Origin: an uncultured Oscillospiraceae bacterium
Lineage (GTDB): Bacteria; Bacillota; Clostridia; Oscillospirales; Acutalibacteraceae
Assembly (NCBI GenBank): GCA_902462665.1
Contig: CABQCM010000043.1
Location: forward strand, 1 to 8,250
Reading direction: 5' to 3'
Length of the DNA: 8,250 nt
Position numbers and translations under genes: made by a program. How positions within the stretch are numbered: the stretch's first letter is position 1; each line of letters starts with the position of its first letter. The notes below the pieces were generated by a model. The model saw nothing but the letters and a program-made list of their open reading frames with translations. It did no database searches and was not told where the DNA came from. Shown in pieces: positions 1 through 4,516 of the stretch.

Positions 1-338
1 GCTATGCGTCGATAGGTGGCAGGCTGAATTTGACCATTCGCAATGTGCGTACGGCCATAAGTCATCTAAAATTGACAGGCGAAGTGACAGTCAAGCGATA
101 TGCCAAATTTCAAGTGATTACGCTGGTAAATTACGATCGGTATCAGCGTATACCGACAGGCAAAGCGGCAGACAACCGACAATCAACTGACAGTCAACTG
201 ACAATCAACCGACAACAATTAAAGAATAATAAGAATATAAGAAATAAAGAAAGAAAAGAAAAAAAGGGCGGCAGGGCCGCCGGTTTTACGATGGAGGGCT
301 TCGCCGAATTTTTACATGGGGGAGGTGAGCAAGCATGA
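1..338 (+). CDS. Phage replication initiator, C-terminal part (winged helix)
   Basis: Partial gene: the frame is open from base 3 through the left edge and stops at 336-338. The visible N-terminal part (segments TIRNVRTAISHLK and TGEVTVKRYAKFQVITLVNYDRYQ) has the helix-turn-helix plus wing pattern shared by Firmicute phage replication proteins, where it binds origin DNA. This is followed by a Gln/Asn/Thr-rich linker encoded by tandem 11-bp repeats, a Lys/Arg/Asn-rich stretch, and a short tail (FTMEGFAEFLHGGGEQA). A TTG at 30 could be read as a start, but the homology-like pattern clearly continues upstream of it, so I treat this as the 3' end of a longer gene. The stop overlaps the ATG of the helicase loader gene as ATGA, which indicates translational coupling. 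Family assignment is from pattern memory, not a search. Confidence 0.75.
   Translation, partial: YASIGGRLNLTIRNVRTAISHLKLTGEVTVKRYAKFQVITLVNYDRYQRIPTGKAADNRQSTDSQLTINRQQLKNNKNIRNKERKEKKGGRAAGFTMEGFAEFLHGGGEQA
153..266 (+). repeat. 11-bp iterons plus A-rich tract: candidate phage replication origin
   Basis: Units ccgacaatcaa (176-186), ctgacagtcaa (187-197) and ctgacaatcaa (198-208) are exact head-to-tail 11-mers, followed by a diverged unit at 209-219. An outlying unit ccgacaggcaa lies at 153-163. Directly downstream, 212-266 is almost pure purine/AT. Iterons beside an AT-rich unwinding tract, inside the initiator gene, is the layout of lambda-type and many Firmicute phage origins. That this is the origin is inference. 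Confidence 0.55.
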
Positions 339-631
339 CGCGGGAAGAAACCGTAAACGTATTGTTTAAACTCCAATGCGCCTATCCGCTGTTTTACAGC
401 AACCGAACGCAAAACGATTTTTCCAGTGTGGCTATGGTCTGGCACGAACACATCGGCCGGTATGAAACGGAGCTTGTAGGCAGAGCGGTGGATTGGCTGA
501 TCGACAACGAAACCGAAGTCCCCACCATCGCACTGCTGAAGCGGTATATCCGAAAAGCCCAGGAACAGCTGAAGAACGAACAGGAACTGTCCAGCCAAAA
601 TCTTGAGCGTGTAAGGAGGCTGGCCAGATGA
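335..631 (+). CDS. G39P-like replicative helicase loader/inhibitor
   Basis: A 98-residue acidic-helical protein. The N-terminal half (MTREETVNVLFKLQCAYPLF, then an aromatic-rich segment with VAMVWHEHIGRYE at 32-44) and the central ELVGRAVDWLIDNETEVPTIALLKRYI (46-72) match the layout of the SPP1 G39P family. Those proteins bind the hexameric replicative helicase, hold it inactive and deliver it to the initiator-bound origin. The C-terminus (about 74-98) is a charged helix, as expected for the helicase-contact tail. A good Shine-Dalgarno (ggaggtg, 321-327) lies 7 nt before ATG 335, and the start overlaps the initiator stop. The stop overlaps the next gene's ATG at 628, so loader and helicase are coupled. 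The position between initiator and helicase supports the role. Confidence 0.7.
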   Translation: MTREETVNVLFKLQCAYPLFYSNRTQNDFSSVAMVWHEHIGRYETELVGRAVDWLIDNETEVPTIALLKRYIRKAQEQLKNEQELSSQNLERVRRLAR

Positions 632-2415
632 AATACGAATTCAAATCCGAAGACGCCGAGGCGCTGGCCCGGTTTTTGGGCGCGCAGACCAGGGAGAACG
701 GGGAGGAGATGCAGTTTCTCTACTGCCCCTACTGCCACGGCGGCGAACACAAAGACAAATACACCTTTGCCTTAAACCGGCAAAACGGCAAGTTCAACTG
801 CATGAGGGCCTCCTGCCAAAAGCAGGGGCAGTTTGTCACCCTGGCGCGGGAGATGGGCTTTGCGCTCGACTTCGGCTTTCCCAAAAAAGAATACCGCCGC
901 CTGCCCCAGCGGGAAATCGCCCTTCGCCCCGCGGCAGAGCGCGCCCTTGCCAAACGGGGAATCGGCCCGGAGGTGTGCCGTCGGTATAAAATCACCACCC
1001 AAAAGAATAACCGGAATATTTTAGTCTTTCCTTTTTACAACGAGCGGGGCGAATTGGTGACGGTGAAATACCGCAACGCCAACTACAAAAAGGGCGTCGA
1101 CAAAAACAAGGAATGGTTTGAAGCGGGCACCGAGCCCATTCTTTTCGGCATGAGCGAGGCCAGAGACTACACAAAGCCCCTGGTCATCACCGAAGGGCAG
1201 ATCGACGCCTTGTCTCTGGCCGAGTGCGGCGTGCTAAACGCGGTCAGCGTCCCCAACGGCTGCGCCTCCTTTACCTGGATTGCCGCCTGCTACGACTGGG
1301 TGATGAACTTTCCGCAAATTACCGTCATGGGCGACTGCGAAAACGGCAAGCTCACCCTGCTGGACAAAATCAGCAAAAGCTTTCCCCTTCCGGTCTATTG
1401 CGTCCCGCCCGAAAGCTATTACGGGCTGAAGGACGCCAACGACATTTTGCGGCAATACGGCAAAGACGTGCTGCTGGACGCCTTTCATTCGGCGCGGGAA
1501 TACATACTCCCCCACATTTGCCGGTTGGCCGATGTGGAATCGGTCGATTTTTCCACCCTGCCCCGGATTCAAAGCGGCATCCCCCAGCTGGACGACGCTC
1601 TCGGCGGCTTTTTTTACGGGCAGGTTGTTTTGCTCACCGGTCGCCGGGGCGAGGGCAAGTCTACCCTCATGGGGCAGCTCATGCTGGAGGCCATCGACCA
1701 GGGCAACCGGGTGCTGGCCTATTCGGGCGAGCTCACCGCGTCGCACTTTAAAAACTGGATCGATTTTCAGGCAGCCGGGGCCGACGGCGTGATGAACGTG
1801 GGCAGCGAAGAACGCCCCCGCTACATCCTGAAACCCGAGGTGCAGGAAAAGATCAACGACTGGTACCGGCCAAGCGCCTTTCTCTACGACAACGAGGCGG
1901 TGGAGGGCGACGAGCTTACCTCCATCCTCGACACCATCGAGAGCGCCGTCGTCCGCTACGGCATTCACATGGTCTGCATCGACAACCTCATGACGGCGAT
2001 GGACATGAGCCGGGGCGACGATTTTTACCGGGCCCAAAGCGCCTTTGTGCAAAAGCTCAAGCGAATGGCGGTGCGCTACAACATTGTTGTGCTGCTGGTG
2101 GCGCACCCGCGAAAAGAACTGTCGGGCAAATTGGACAACGATTCGGTGGCCGGGTCGGGCGACATCACCAACCGGGTCGATACCGTGCTCATTTATAGCC
2201 GGGACGACACGGTAAAGGACGGCATCAGCCGCTCCACCCTGCGCCTGACCAAAAACCGTCAAAACGGCAAGCTTTTGATTGACCGGCCCATTCATCTGGT
2301 CTATTCGGAGTCTTCCAAACGCATCACCCCGCTGGACAGCCCCCGCCAAAAGCACTACGGCTGGGAAAGCCCGCCCGACTGGCAGCAGGCCCCGCTGGAA
2401 GATCTGCCGTTCTAG
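628..2415 (+). CDS. Bifunctional phage DNA primase-helicase (Zn finger, Toprim, DnaB/RecA-like)
   Basis: A 595-residue protein of the T7 gp4 kind, which primes lagging-strand synthesis and unwinds the fork as a hexamer. Visible domains: zinc finger at about 33-63 (C33-x2-C36 ... C58-x4-C63); Toprim at about 184-275, with ITEGQID (E189, D193), a second acidic site at MGDCENG (D236) and KDANDIL (D269, D272); and a C-terminal helicase from about 310. The helicase shows Walker A GRRGEGKST (338-346), a Walker B-like HMVCIDNL (D452), VAHPRK with the sensor His493, GSGDITNRVDTV (509-520) and RLTKNRQNGK (539-548), which holds the likely arginine finger. Shine-Dalgarno aaggagg (613-619) lies 8 nt before the ATG, which overlaps the loader stop. 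All catalytic motifs are present, so it looks functional. It is rich in GC-ending codons, unlike the region after 3151. Confidence 0.92.
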   Translation: MKYEFKSEDAEALARFLGAQTRENGEEMQFLYCPYCHGGEHKDKYTFALNRQNGKFNCMRASCQKQGQFVTLAREMGFALDFGFPKKEYRRLPQREIALRPAAERALAKRGIGPEVCRRYKITTQKNNRNILVFPFYNERGELVTVKYRNANYKKGVDKNKEWFEAGTEPILFGMSEARDYTKPLVITEGQIDALSLAECGVLNAVSVPNGCASFTWIAACYDWVMNFPQITVMGDCENGKLTLLDKISKSFPLPVYCVPPESYYGLKDANDILRQYGKDVLLDAFHSAREYILPHICRLADVESVDFSTLPRIQSGIPQLDDALGGFFYGQVVLLTGRRGEGKSTLMGQLMLEAIDQGNRVLAYSGELTASHFKNWIDFQAAGADGVMNVGSEERPRYILKPEVQEKINDWYRPSAFLYDNEAVEGDELTSILDTIESAVVRYGIHMVCIDNLMTAMDMSRGDDFYRAQSAFVQKLKRMAVRYNIVVLLVAHPRKELSGKLDNDSVAGSGDITNRVDTVLIYSRDDTVKDGISRSTLRLTKNRQNGKLLIDRPIHLVYSESSKRITPLDSPRQKHYGWESPPDWQQAPLEDLPF

Positions 2416-2426
2416 CGTCTTTGTCC

Positions 2427-2456
2427 GCCCATACCAGGAAAGCCCATACCAGGAAA
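2427..2456 (+). repeat. 15-bp tandem duplication in the leader of the 57-residue gene
   Basis: gcccataccaggaaa occurs at 2427-2441 and again, exactly, at 2442-2456. The second copy merges into the Shine-Dalgarno (aaaggag, 2454-2460) of the next gene. It looks like a recent slippage duplication in the short spacer after the helicase stop. Confidence 0.9.
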
Positions 2457-2466
2457 GGAGAAAAAC

Positions 2467-2640
2467 ATGAATCCAAATTTTGAAGACTTTGTTCAAGCAG
2501 TCGGGGCAATGGCCGAGTCGCTCACCCTCTTTCGTAATCAGCTTGTCGAAAACGGCTTTTCCAAAGAAGAAGCGCTGGCCCTTTCCCAAACCTATTTGCA
2601 AACCATTTTAGGAGGAAAAAATGGACGAGACCACCAATAA
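2467..2640 (+). CDS. Small phage protein of unknown function (57 aa)
   Basis: ATG 2467 follows aaaggag with a 6-nt spacer. The 57 residues begin MNPNFEDFVQAVGAMAESLT and continue with LFRNQLVENGFSKEEALAL and a helical tail ending in KNGRDHQ. The central part reads as two amphipathic helices joined by the turn NGFSKEEA. I do not recognise a named family, though short proteins with a similar turn motif are common next to phage packaging genes. The last 20 nt overlap the small terminase gene, whose Shine-Dalgarno lies inside this frame, so the two are probably translated in a coupled way. No signal peptide, membrane segment or cysteines are seen. The good start site and tight packing make it a likely real gene. 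Confidence 0.65.
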   Translation: MNPNFEDFVQAVGAMAESLTLFRNQLVENGFSKEEALALSQTYLQTILGGKNGRDHQ

Positions 2641-3151
2641 ACCCGTTCCCAAAAAGCGCAACTGGGTGCCCAACCCGCAAAAGAACTTCGGAGAAGAAAA
2701 TGTAAAGCCCGGCGACAACGCCCGCTATCTGCGGTATGCGATGGTGTCGTGGGATATGCCGCCCATCGACATTTCCGACCCCCGGCAGGTAGAACAGCGA
2801 ATTGTCGAGTATTTTACCTTCTGCATCGACAACGACCGCAAGCCCAATATGATCGGTATGGCAAATTGGCTGGGCGTTGATCGCGACACCGTTAAAACCT
2901 GGAAAACCGGCGAATGCCGAGGCTCTACCCATACCGCCGTGATAAGAAAAGCCATCGATATTTTGGAGGAATTGTGGGTCGACTATATGCAAAACGGCAA
3001 GGTCAACCCCGCCTCGGGCATCTTTCTGGGCAAGAATATGTTCGGGTATAAAGACCAGCAGGACGTGGTGCTCACCCCCAACAACCCGCTGGGCGACACA
3101 CCCGACCAAAAACAGTTGGAGGCGACTATCCTAGAAGAATCGGAAGAATAG
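2621..3151 (+). CDS. terS: Terminase small subunit (gp3-like DNA-packaging protein)
   Basis: A 176-residue protein whose role would be to recognise the phage packaging site and present it to the large terminase. Residues 1-50 are a basic, disordered-looking N-terminus. A long helix at about 56-72 leads into a helix-turn-helix at about 74-97 (KPNMIGMANWLGVDRDTVKT). After it comes the C-terminal signature of the gp3 packaging family: VIRKAIDILEELWVDYMQNG, NPASGIFLGKNMFGYKDQQ, then an acidic tail LEESEE. ATG 2621 has ggagg at 2611-2615. It ends 41 nt before a strong terminator. What is odd is the neighbour: the large subunit starts about 2.65 kb further on, after a block of control and recombination genes, rather than directly downstream. 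Confidence 0.85.
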   Translation: MDETTNKPVPKKRNWVPNPQKNFGEENVKPGDNARYLRYAMVSWDMPPIDISDPRQVEQRIVEYFTFCIDNDRKPNMIGMANWLGVDRDTVKTWKTGECRGSTHTAVIRKAIDILEELWVDYMQNGKVNPASGIFLGKNMFGYKDQQDVVLTPNNPLGDTPDQKQLEATILEESEE

Positions 3152-3192
3152 CAACTATCAAACGAATATGGATGGAAAAAGCATATAAAAAT

Positions 3193-3236
3193 ATCCCGTA
3201 TGGCCTTGAATTTTGGCTGTACGGGATTTTCTTTTT
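3193..3236 (+). terminator. Rho-independent terminator after the small terminase gene
   Basis: Arms 3193-3205 and 3215-3227 pair over 13 positions (atcccgta/tacgggat plus an inner ggcc-type stem with two G-U pairs) around the loop 3206-3214. A T-rich run tttctttttg follows. It closes the replication/terS transcript and separates it from the inserted block. Confidence 0.85.
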
Positions 3237-3375
3237 GCTGTAGTGGTTTTTATGCTTTGAAATAAAAAATTAAAATAAAAGCAAATTTCAAGGCGTAAGA
3301 GCAAAGGATGTGTGCCGACGCAAGTGGCTTTACAAATAAAAATACCACCCAACACGGTTATACAGGTGGCGGATC

Positions 3376-3447
3376 ATGTGTATAGCCATCCACATTAAAG
3401 AACGTGGAGAGCATAAAAAAGCCCGCTCCTATCTAATGTGCTGCTAA
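3376..3447 (+). CDS. Putative 23-residue leader peptide
   Basis: ATG 3376 is preceded by aggtggcg at a good distance. The peptide starts MCIAIHIKERGEHKK and ends in a Cys-Cys dipeptide before TAA at 3445-3447. The last third of the frame, from codon 16 on, runs through the 5' arm and loop of the terminator at 3422-3460, so a translating or stalled ribosome would affect its folding. Leader ORFs overlapping a terminator in this way are typical of ribosome-mediated attenuation. I do not recognise the peptide, and no controlled gene is seen downstream on this strand. Confidence 0.3.
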   Translation: MCIAIHIKERGEHKKARSYLMCC

Positions 3448-3465
3448 CACAGGGAGCGGGTTTTT
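3416..3465. terminator. Bidirectional rho-independent terminator
   Basis: cccgctcc (3422-3429) pairs perfectly with ggagcggg (3453-3460). The plus strand continues with tttttattt and the minus strand with CTTTTTT. It lies immediately after the stop of the minus-strand ribbon-helix-helix gene, so it certainly suits termination there. It would also stop plus-strand transcripts passing the leader ORF. Confidence 0.85.
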
Positions 3466-3661
3466 ATTTGTCGATTAGCCTTTTGATTGCTTCGCTGGTG
3501 GAATAGCCTTTGGCCTTTTCCGCTTCGATTTTCTCAATCGTGGCGGCGTCTTCAACCTTTCGGAGATTTAAGCTGTATTGCTTATAGGTTTTAGCGTTCC
3601 AACGGGCTTTTATCTCGCTGCTTGTTTTGGTTTTTCGCTTTGGTTTTTCCTGTTCGGCTAT
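3464..3661 (-). CDS. Ribbon-helix-helix DNA-binding protein with an ATA start
   Basis: Read on the minus strand, 65 codons run from ATA (3661-3659) to TAA (3466-3464): (M)AEQEKPKRKTKTSSEIKAR, then WNAKTYKQYSLNLRKVED, then AATIEKIEAEKAKGYSTSEA and IKRLIDK. A basic disordered N-terminus, a short strand (YSLNLRK), a helix (about 38-51), a turn and a second helix (STSEAIKRLI) give the ribbon-helix-helix pattern of Arc/CopG-type repressors found on Clostridium mobile elements. The frame has no ATG, GTG or TTG. The upstream in-frame stop TAA leaves only ATA, which sits about 8 nt after a ggggg purine run, where a start codon is expected. This reads as ATG mutated to ATA, so the gene is either poorly translated or newly broken. 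It lies downstream of the toxin-like peptide on the same strand and could share its promoter. Confidence 0.6.
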   Translation of the reverse strand: MAEQEKPKRKTKTSSEIKARWNAKTYKQYSLNLRKVEDAATIEKIEAEKAKGYSTSEAIKRLIDK

Positions 3662-3690
3662 TGACTTTACCCCCTTTTATTGGATATAAT
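3661..3690 (+). promoter_or_regulatory. Promoter of the antisense RNA
   Basis: ttgact (3661-3666), an 18-nt spacer, and tataat (3685-3690) form a good vegetative promoter pointing right, with a predicted start near A3697. No sensible ORF with a ribosome site follows; the transcript runs to the terminator at 3762-3795. The -35 box shares a base with the ATA start of the minus-strand gene. Confidence 0.65.
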
Positions 3691-3696
3691 GTAAAC

Positions 3697-3795
3697 AAGA
3701 AGGCGGCTGACCCTGCACGGTCGGCTGCTCCCAAAGATTCCGTTAAGTACTTGACTTGGGGAGCCGTTCCATTATGGGGCGGCTATTTCTTTTTT
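3697..3795 (+). ncRNA. Candidate type I antitoxin RNA, about 99 nt
   Basis: Defined by the promoter at 3661-3690 and the terminator at 3762-3795. The RNA can fold into three stem-loops: ggctgacc/ggtcggct near 3714-3735, gctccc/gggagc around 3727-3763, and the terminator. The first and last stems contain G-U pairs in the plus-strand RNA that would be A-C mismatches in the minus-strand RNA, so selection seems to act on the plus-strand transcript. Its 3' end overlaps the last codons and stop of the convergent hydrophobic peptide ORF (3783-3866). Overlap of 3' ends is the layout of txpA/RatA-like type I systems, where the RNA anneals to the toxin message. Function is inferred. Confidence 0.55.
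3762..3795 (+). terminator. Terminator of the antisense RNA
   Basis: A 9-bp stem, agccgttcc (3762-3770) with ggggcggct (3776-3784), closes a 5-nt loop attat. It is followed by atttctttttt. Two G-U pairs exist only in the plus-strand RNA, giving it a direction. Confidence 0.8.
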
Positions 3796-3866
3796 GTTAT
3801 GTTAATAACTCCAAAGATAACAACGGCTAACAGATTGATAAGTGCAATCACTTCTAATACTGTCAT
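3783..3866 (-). CDS. Small hydrophobic peptide, putative type I (holin-like) toxin
   Basis: A 27-residue peptide on the minus strand: MTVLEVIALINLLAVVIFGV followed by INITKKK. About residues 4-22 form one membrane helix and the C-terminus is a Lys3 tail, the build of type I toxins and of short 'putative holin-like toxin' proteins in Firmicutes. An exceptionally strong Shine-Dalgarno (AGGAGGTGA) precedes ATG 3866-3864, but it is buried in a hairpin (3867-3891). The gene has a canonical promoter at 3947-3919 and its 3' end overlaps a convergent plus-strand RNA. Together these point to a toxin-antitoxin module acting at the cell membrane. It is too short for standard gene callers. Family membership is not proven; a regulatory or phage lysis peptide is an alternative. 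Confidence 0.6.
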   Translation of the reverse strand: MTVLEVIALINLLAVVIFGVINITKKK

Positions 3867-3891
3867 GTTGTCACCTCCTAAGAGGAACAAC
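3867..3891 (-). promoter_or_regulatory. Hairpin sequestering the toxin Shine-Dalgarno
   Basis: In the minus-strand RNA, GTTGT (3891-3887) pairs with ACAAC (3871-3867) and CCTC (3885-3882) pairs with GAGG (3877-3874), loop TTAG. The stem contains the ribosome site and ends at the base before ATG. Structures that hide the ribosome site are typical of type I toxin messages. Confidence 0.55.
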
Positions 3892-3918
3892 CTCGCCGCC
3901 TTTCTTGATTACACATAT

Positions 3919-3947
3919 AGTATAGTACATACTATATAGTATGTCAA
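3919..3947 (-). promoter_or_regulatory. Toxin promoter with an 18-bp palindromic operator
   Basis: On the minus strand, TTGACA (3947-3942), a 17-nt spacer and TATACT (3924-3919) match the vegetative consensus almost fully. acatactatatagtatgt (3927-3944) is a perfect 18-bp palindrome covering the spacer and part of the -35 box. The 9-mer atatagtat occurs directly at 3915-3923 and 3934-3942 and inverted at 3929-3937. Repeated short half-sites suit a ribbon-helix-helix repressor, for example the 65-residue protein encoded downstream. Confidence 0.75.
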
Positions 3948-3978
3948 TTCTTTTTCACAATCTTTTTAAAATTGTTTT

Positions 3979-4003
3979 GCCCTGCCTCTTGGTGGGGCTT
4001 TTT
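3979..4003 (+). terminator. Plus-strand terminator between the two minus-strand promoters
   Basis: gccctgcc (3979-3986) pairs with ggtggggc (3991-3998) through a tctt loop, with two G-U pairs that exist only in plus-strand RNA, then tttttgtttg. It may insulate the repressor operon from plus-strand read-through, or end an unrecognised short transcript. A weak promoter (ttgatt 3905-3910, catact 3928-3933) is a possible source. Confidence 0.65.
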
Positions 4004-4018
4004 GTTTGTTGTGATTAT

Positions 4019-4047
4019 AATATATCATTTTTAAGTGATTATGTCAA
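4019..4047 (-). promoter_or_regulatory. Minus-strand promoter divergent from the repressor operon
   Basis: On the minus strand, TTGACA (4047-4042), 17 nt and TATATT (4024-4019). The operator at 4025-4038 exactly fills the spacer and a second copy at 4057-4070 lies upstream. The transcript would run toward the toxin promoter and gene; no other ORF lies between. Confidence 0.6.
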
Positions 4048-4070
4048 TGCTTATTTTCACTTTTTAGTGA
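4025..4070. promoter_or_regulatory. Operators O1 and O2 (TCACT-N4-AGTGA)
   Basis: O1 tcattttta-agtga (4025-4038) has one mismatch; O2 tcact-tttt-agtga (4057-4070) is perfect. Their centres are 32 bp apart, about three helical turns. The same motif recurs at 4224-4255, which links this promoter to the repressor gene there. Confidence 0.7.
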
Positions 4071-4090
4071 TTTATTTTAAGAATCGTATA

Positions 4091-4120
4091 GCGTCCGTTT
4101 TGTCCTACCTTTTCGGACGC
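4091..4120. repeat. 30-bp interrupted inverted repeat, candidate recombinase site
   Basis: gcgtccg (4091-4097) and cggacgc (4114-4120) are perfect 7-bp inverted ends around 16 nt. There is no T-run on either side, so it is not a terminator. The size and the gtccg/cggac ends recall crossover sites of small serine resolvases, and the recombinase gene begins about 400 bp downstream. The inner part is not symmetric, so this stays tentative. Confidence 0.3.
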
Positions 4121-4213
4121 AAGCGGGGGCTGATTCAGGCATACCGGCGGGGGATATTTGCCAGAATAAGGCAGATAGGTTAGTTCTGTCAGCAAATTTT
4201 TTAGAAAAAAGGC

Positions 4214-4242
4214 TTGACATTCTTCACTCGAAAGTGTATACT
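4214..4242 (+). promoter_or_regulatory. Promoter of the XRE repressor-recombinase operon
   Basis: ttgaca (4214-4219), a 17-nt spacer and tatact (4237-4242), with a predicted start near 4249, 19 nt before the repressor ATG. It is overlapped by two operators, which suggests autoregulation. Confidence 0.85.
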
Positions 4243-4255
4243 CACTGTAGAGTGA
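4224..4255. promoter_or_regulatory. Operators O3 and O4 at the repressor promoter
   Basis: O3 tcact-cgaa-agtgt (4224-4237) lies between the -35 and -10 boxes. O4 tcact-gtag-agtga (4242-4255) covers the transcription start and touches the Shine-Dalgarno. The 5-4-5 layout is identical to O1/O2, and the O3 and O1 positions relative to their promoters match. Confidence 0.75.
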
Positions 4256-4267
4256 GGTGACGGAGAA

Positions 4268-4516
4268 ATGACACAGAGGGATGCCATTGAGTTGCTACTG
4301 AAACAAGAGGGCAAAACAAAGGGATGGCTTGCCGATAAACTGGGAGTAAAGCAGAATGCGATTAGTCAGATGTTAAAGCGCGGGAATATCACGGTTGATA
4401 CTCTTTATCAGATTTGCGAGATTTTAGAGTACGAGATAACGATACAGCCCAACCGAAAGCCTGGGGCGAGGCCCAGTAAGCAAATTGTGATAGAGGGGAG
4501 GGAAAGAGAAAAATGA
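4268..4516 (+). CDS. XRE/Cro-CI family helix-turn-helix repressor (82 aa)
   Basis: A single-domain DNA-binding protein. The helix-turn-helix spans about residues 17-40: KGWLADKLGVKQNAISQMLK, with the positioning helix at 18-26 and the recognition helix at 28-38. It is followed by ITVDTLYQICEILEYEITIQ, the usual end of the Cro/CI fold. The tail (61-82) is basic and probably flexible, with no peptidase or oligomerisation domain, so it is unlike full-length CI. The ribosome site gaggtg (4254-4259) overlaps operator O4. The stop overlaps the recombinase start as ATGA, so the two are made together. The inverted repeats at its own promoter and at the divergent minus-strand promoter make autorepression and control of the neighbouring toxin-side transcript likely, but binding is inferred. 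Confidence 0.85.
   Translation: MTQRDAIELLLKQEGKTKGWLADKLGVKQNAISQMLKRGNITVDTLYQICEILEYEITIQPNRKPGARPSKQIVIEGREREK

Larger units (their letters stand above)
3324..3465 (+). promoter_or_regulatory. Attenuator-like leader with alternating hairpins
   Basis: This part of the roughly 310-base gap after terS carries alternating complementary segments: gtgg 3324-3327, ccacc 3345-3349, ggtgg 3365-3369, tccac 3389-3393 and gtgga 3404-3408. The ggtgg segment is also the Shine-Dalgarno of a 23-codon ORF. Segments 3377-3386 and 3391-3397 can pair with 3443-3451 (one bulge) and 3434-3440. That pairing crosses the terminator hairpin at 3422-3460, so the two structures exclude each other. This is the logic of ribosome-controlled attenuators upstream of antibiotic-resistance genes. 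No plus-strand gene follows, so it may be a remnant or only the terminator of the convergent minus-strand gene. Confidence 0.35.

Noticed and set aside
1224..1751. 175-codon plus-strand frame inside the helicase gene
   Set aside because: Arg/Pro/Leu-rich product of a shifted frame, overlapping the Walker A region of a clearly real gene.
1234..2601. 455-codon open frame on the minus strand
   Set aside because: It lies opposite the primase-helicase, whose motifs are all intact. High GC at third positions of the real gene creates the long shadow frame; no ribosome site or domain was seen.
3158..3355. 65-codon minus-strand frame after terS
   Set aside because: It runs through the terS terminator and AT-rich sequence, with no convincing ribosome site or protein pattern.
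3622..3939. 105-codon plus-strand frame
   Set aside because: It starts inside the antisense ribbon-helix-helix gene, crosses two terminator hairpins and an antisense RNA, and has no ribosome site.
3941..4183. 80-codon hydrophobic plus-strand frame
   Set aside because: It contains the 3979-4003 terminator, promoter boxes and operators, and has no Shine-Dalgarno before its ATG.
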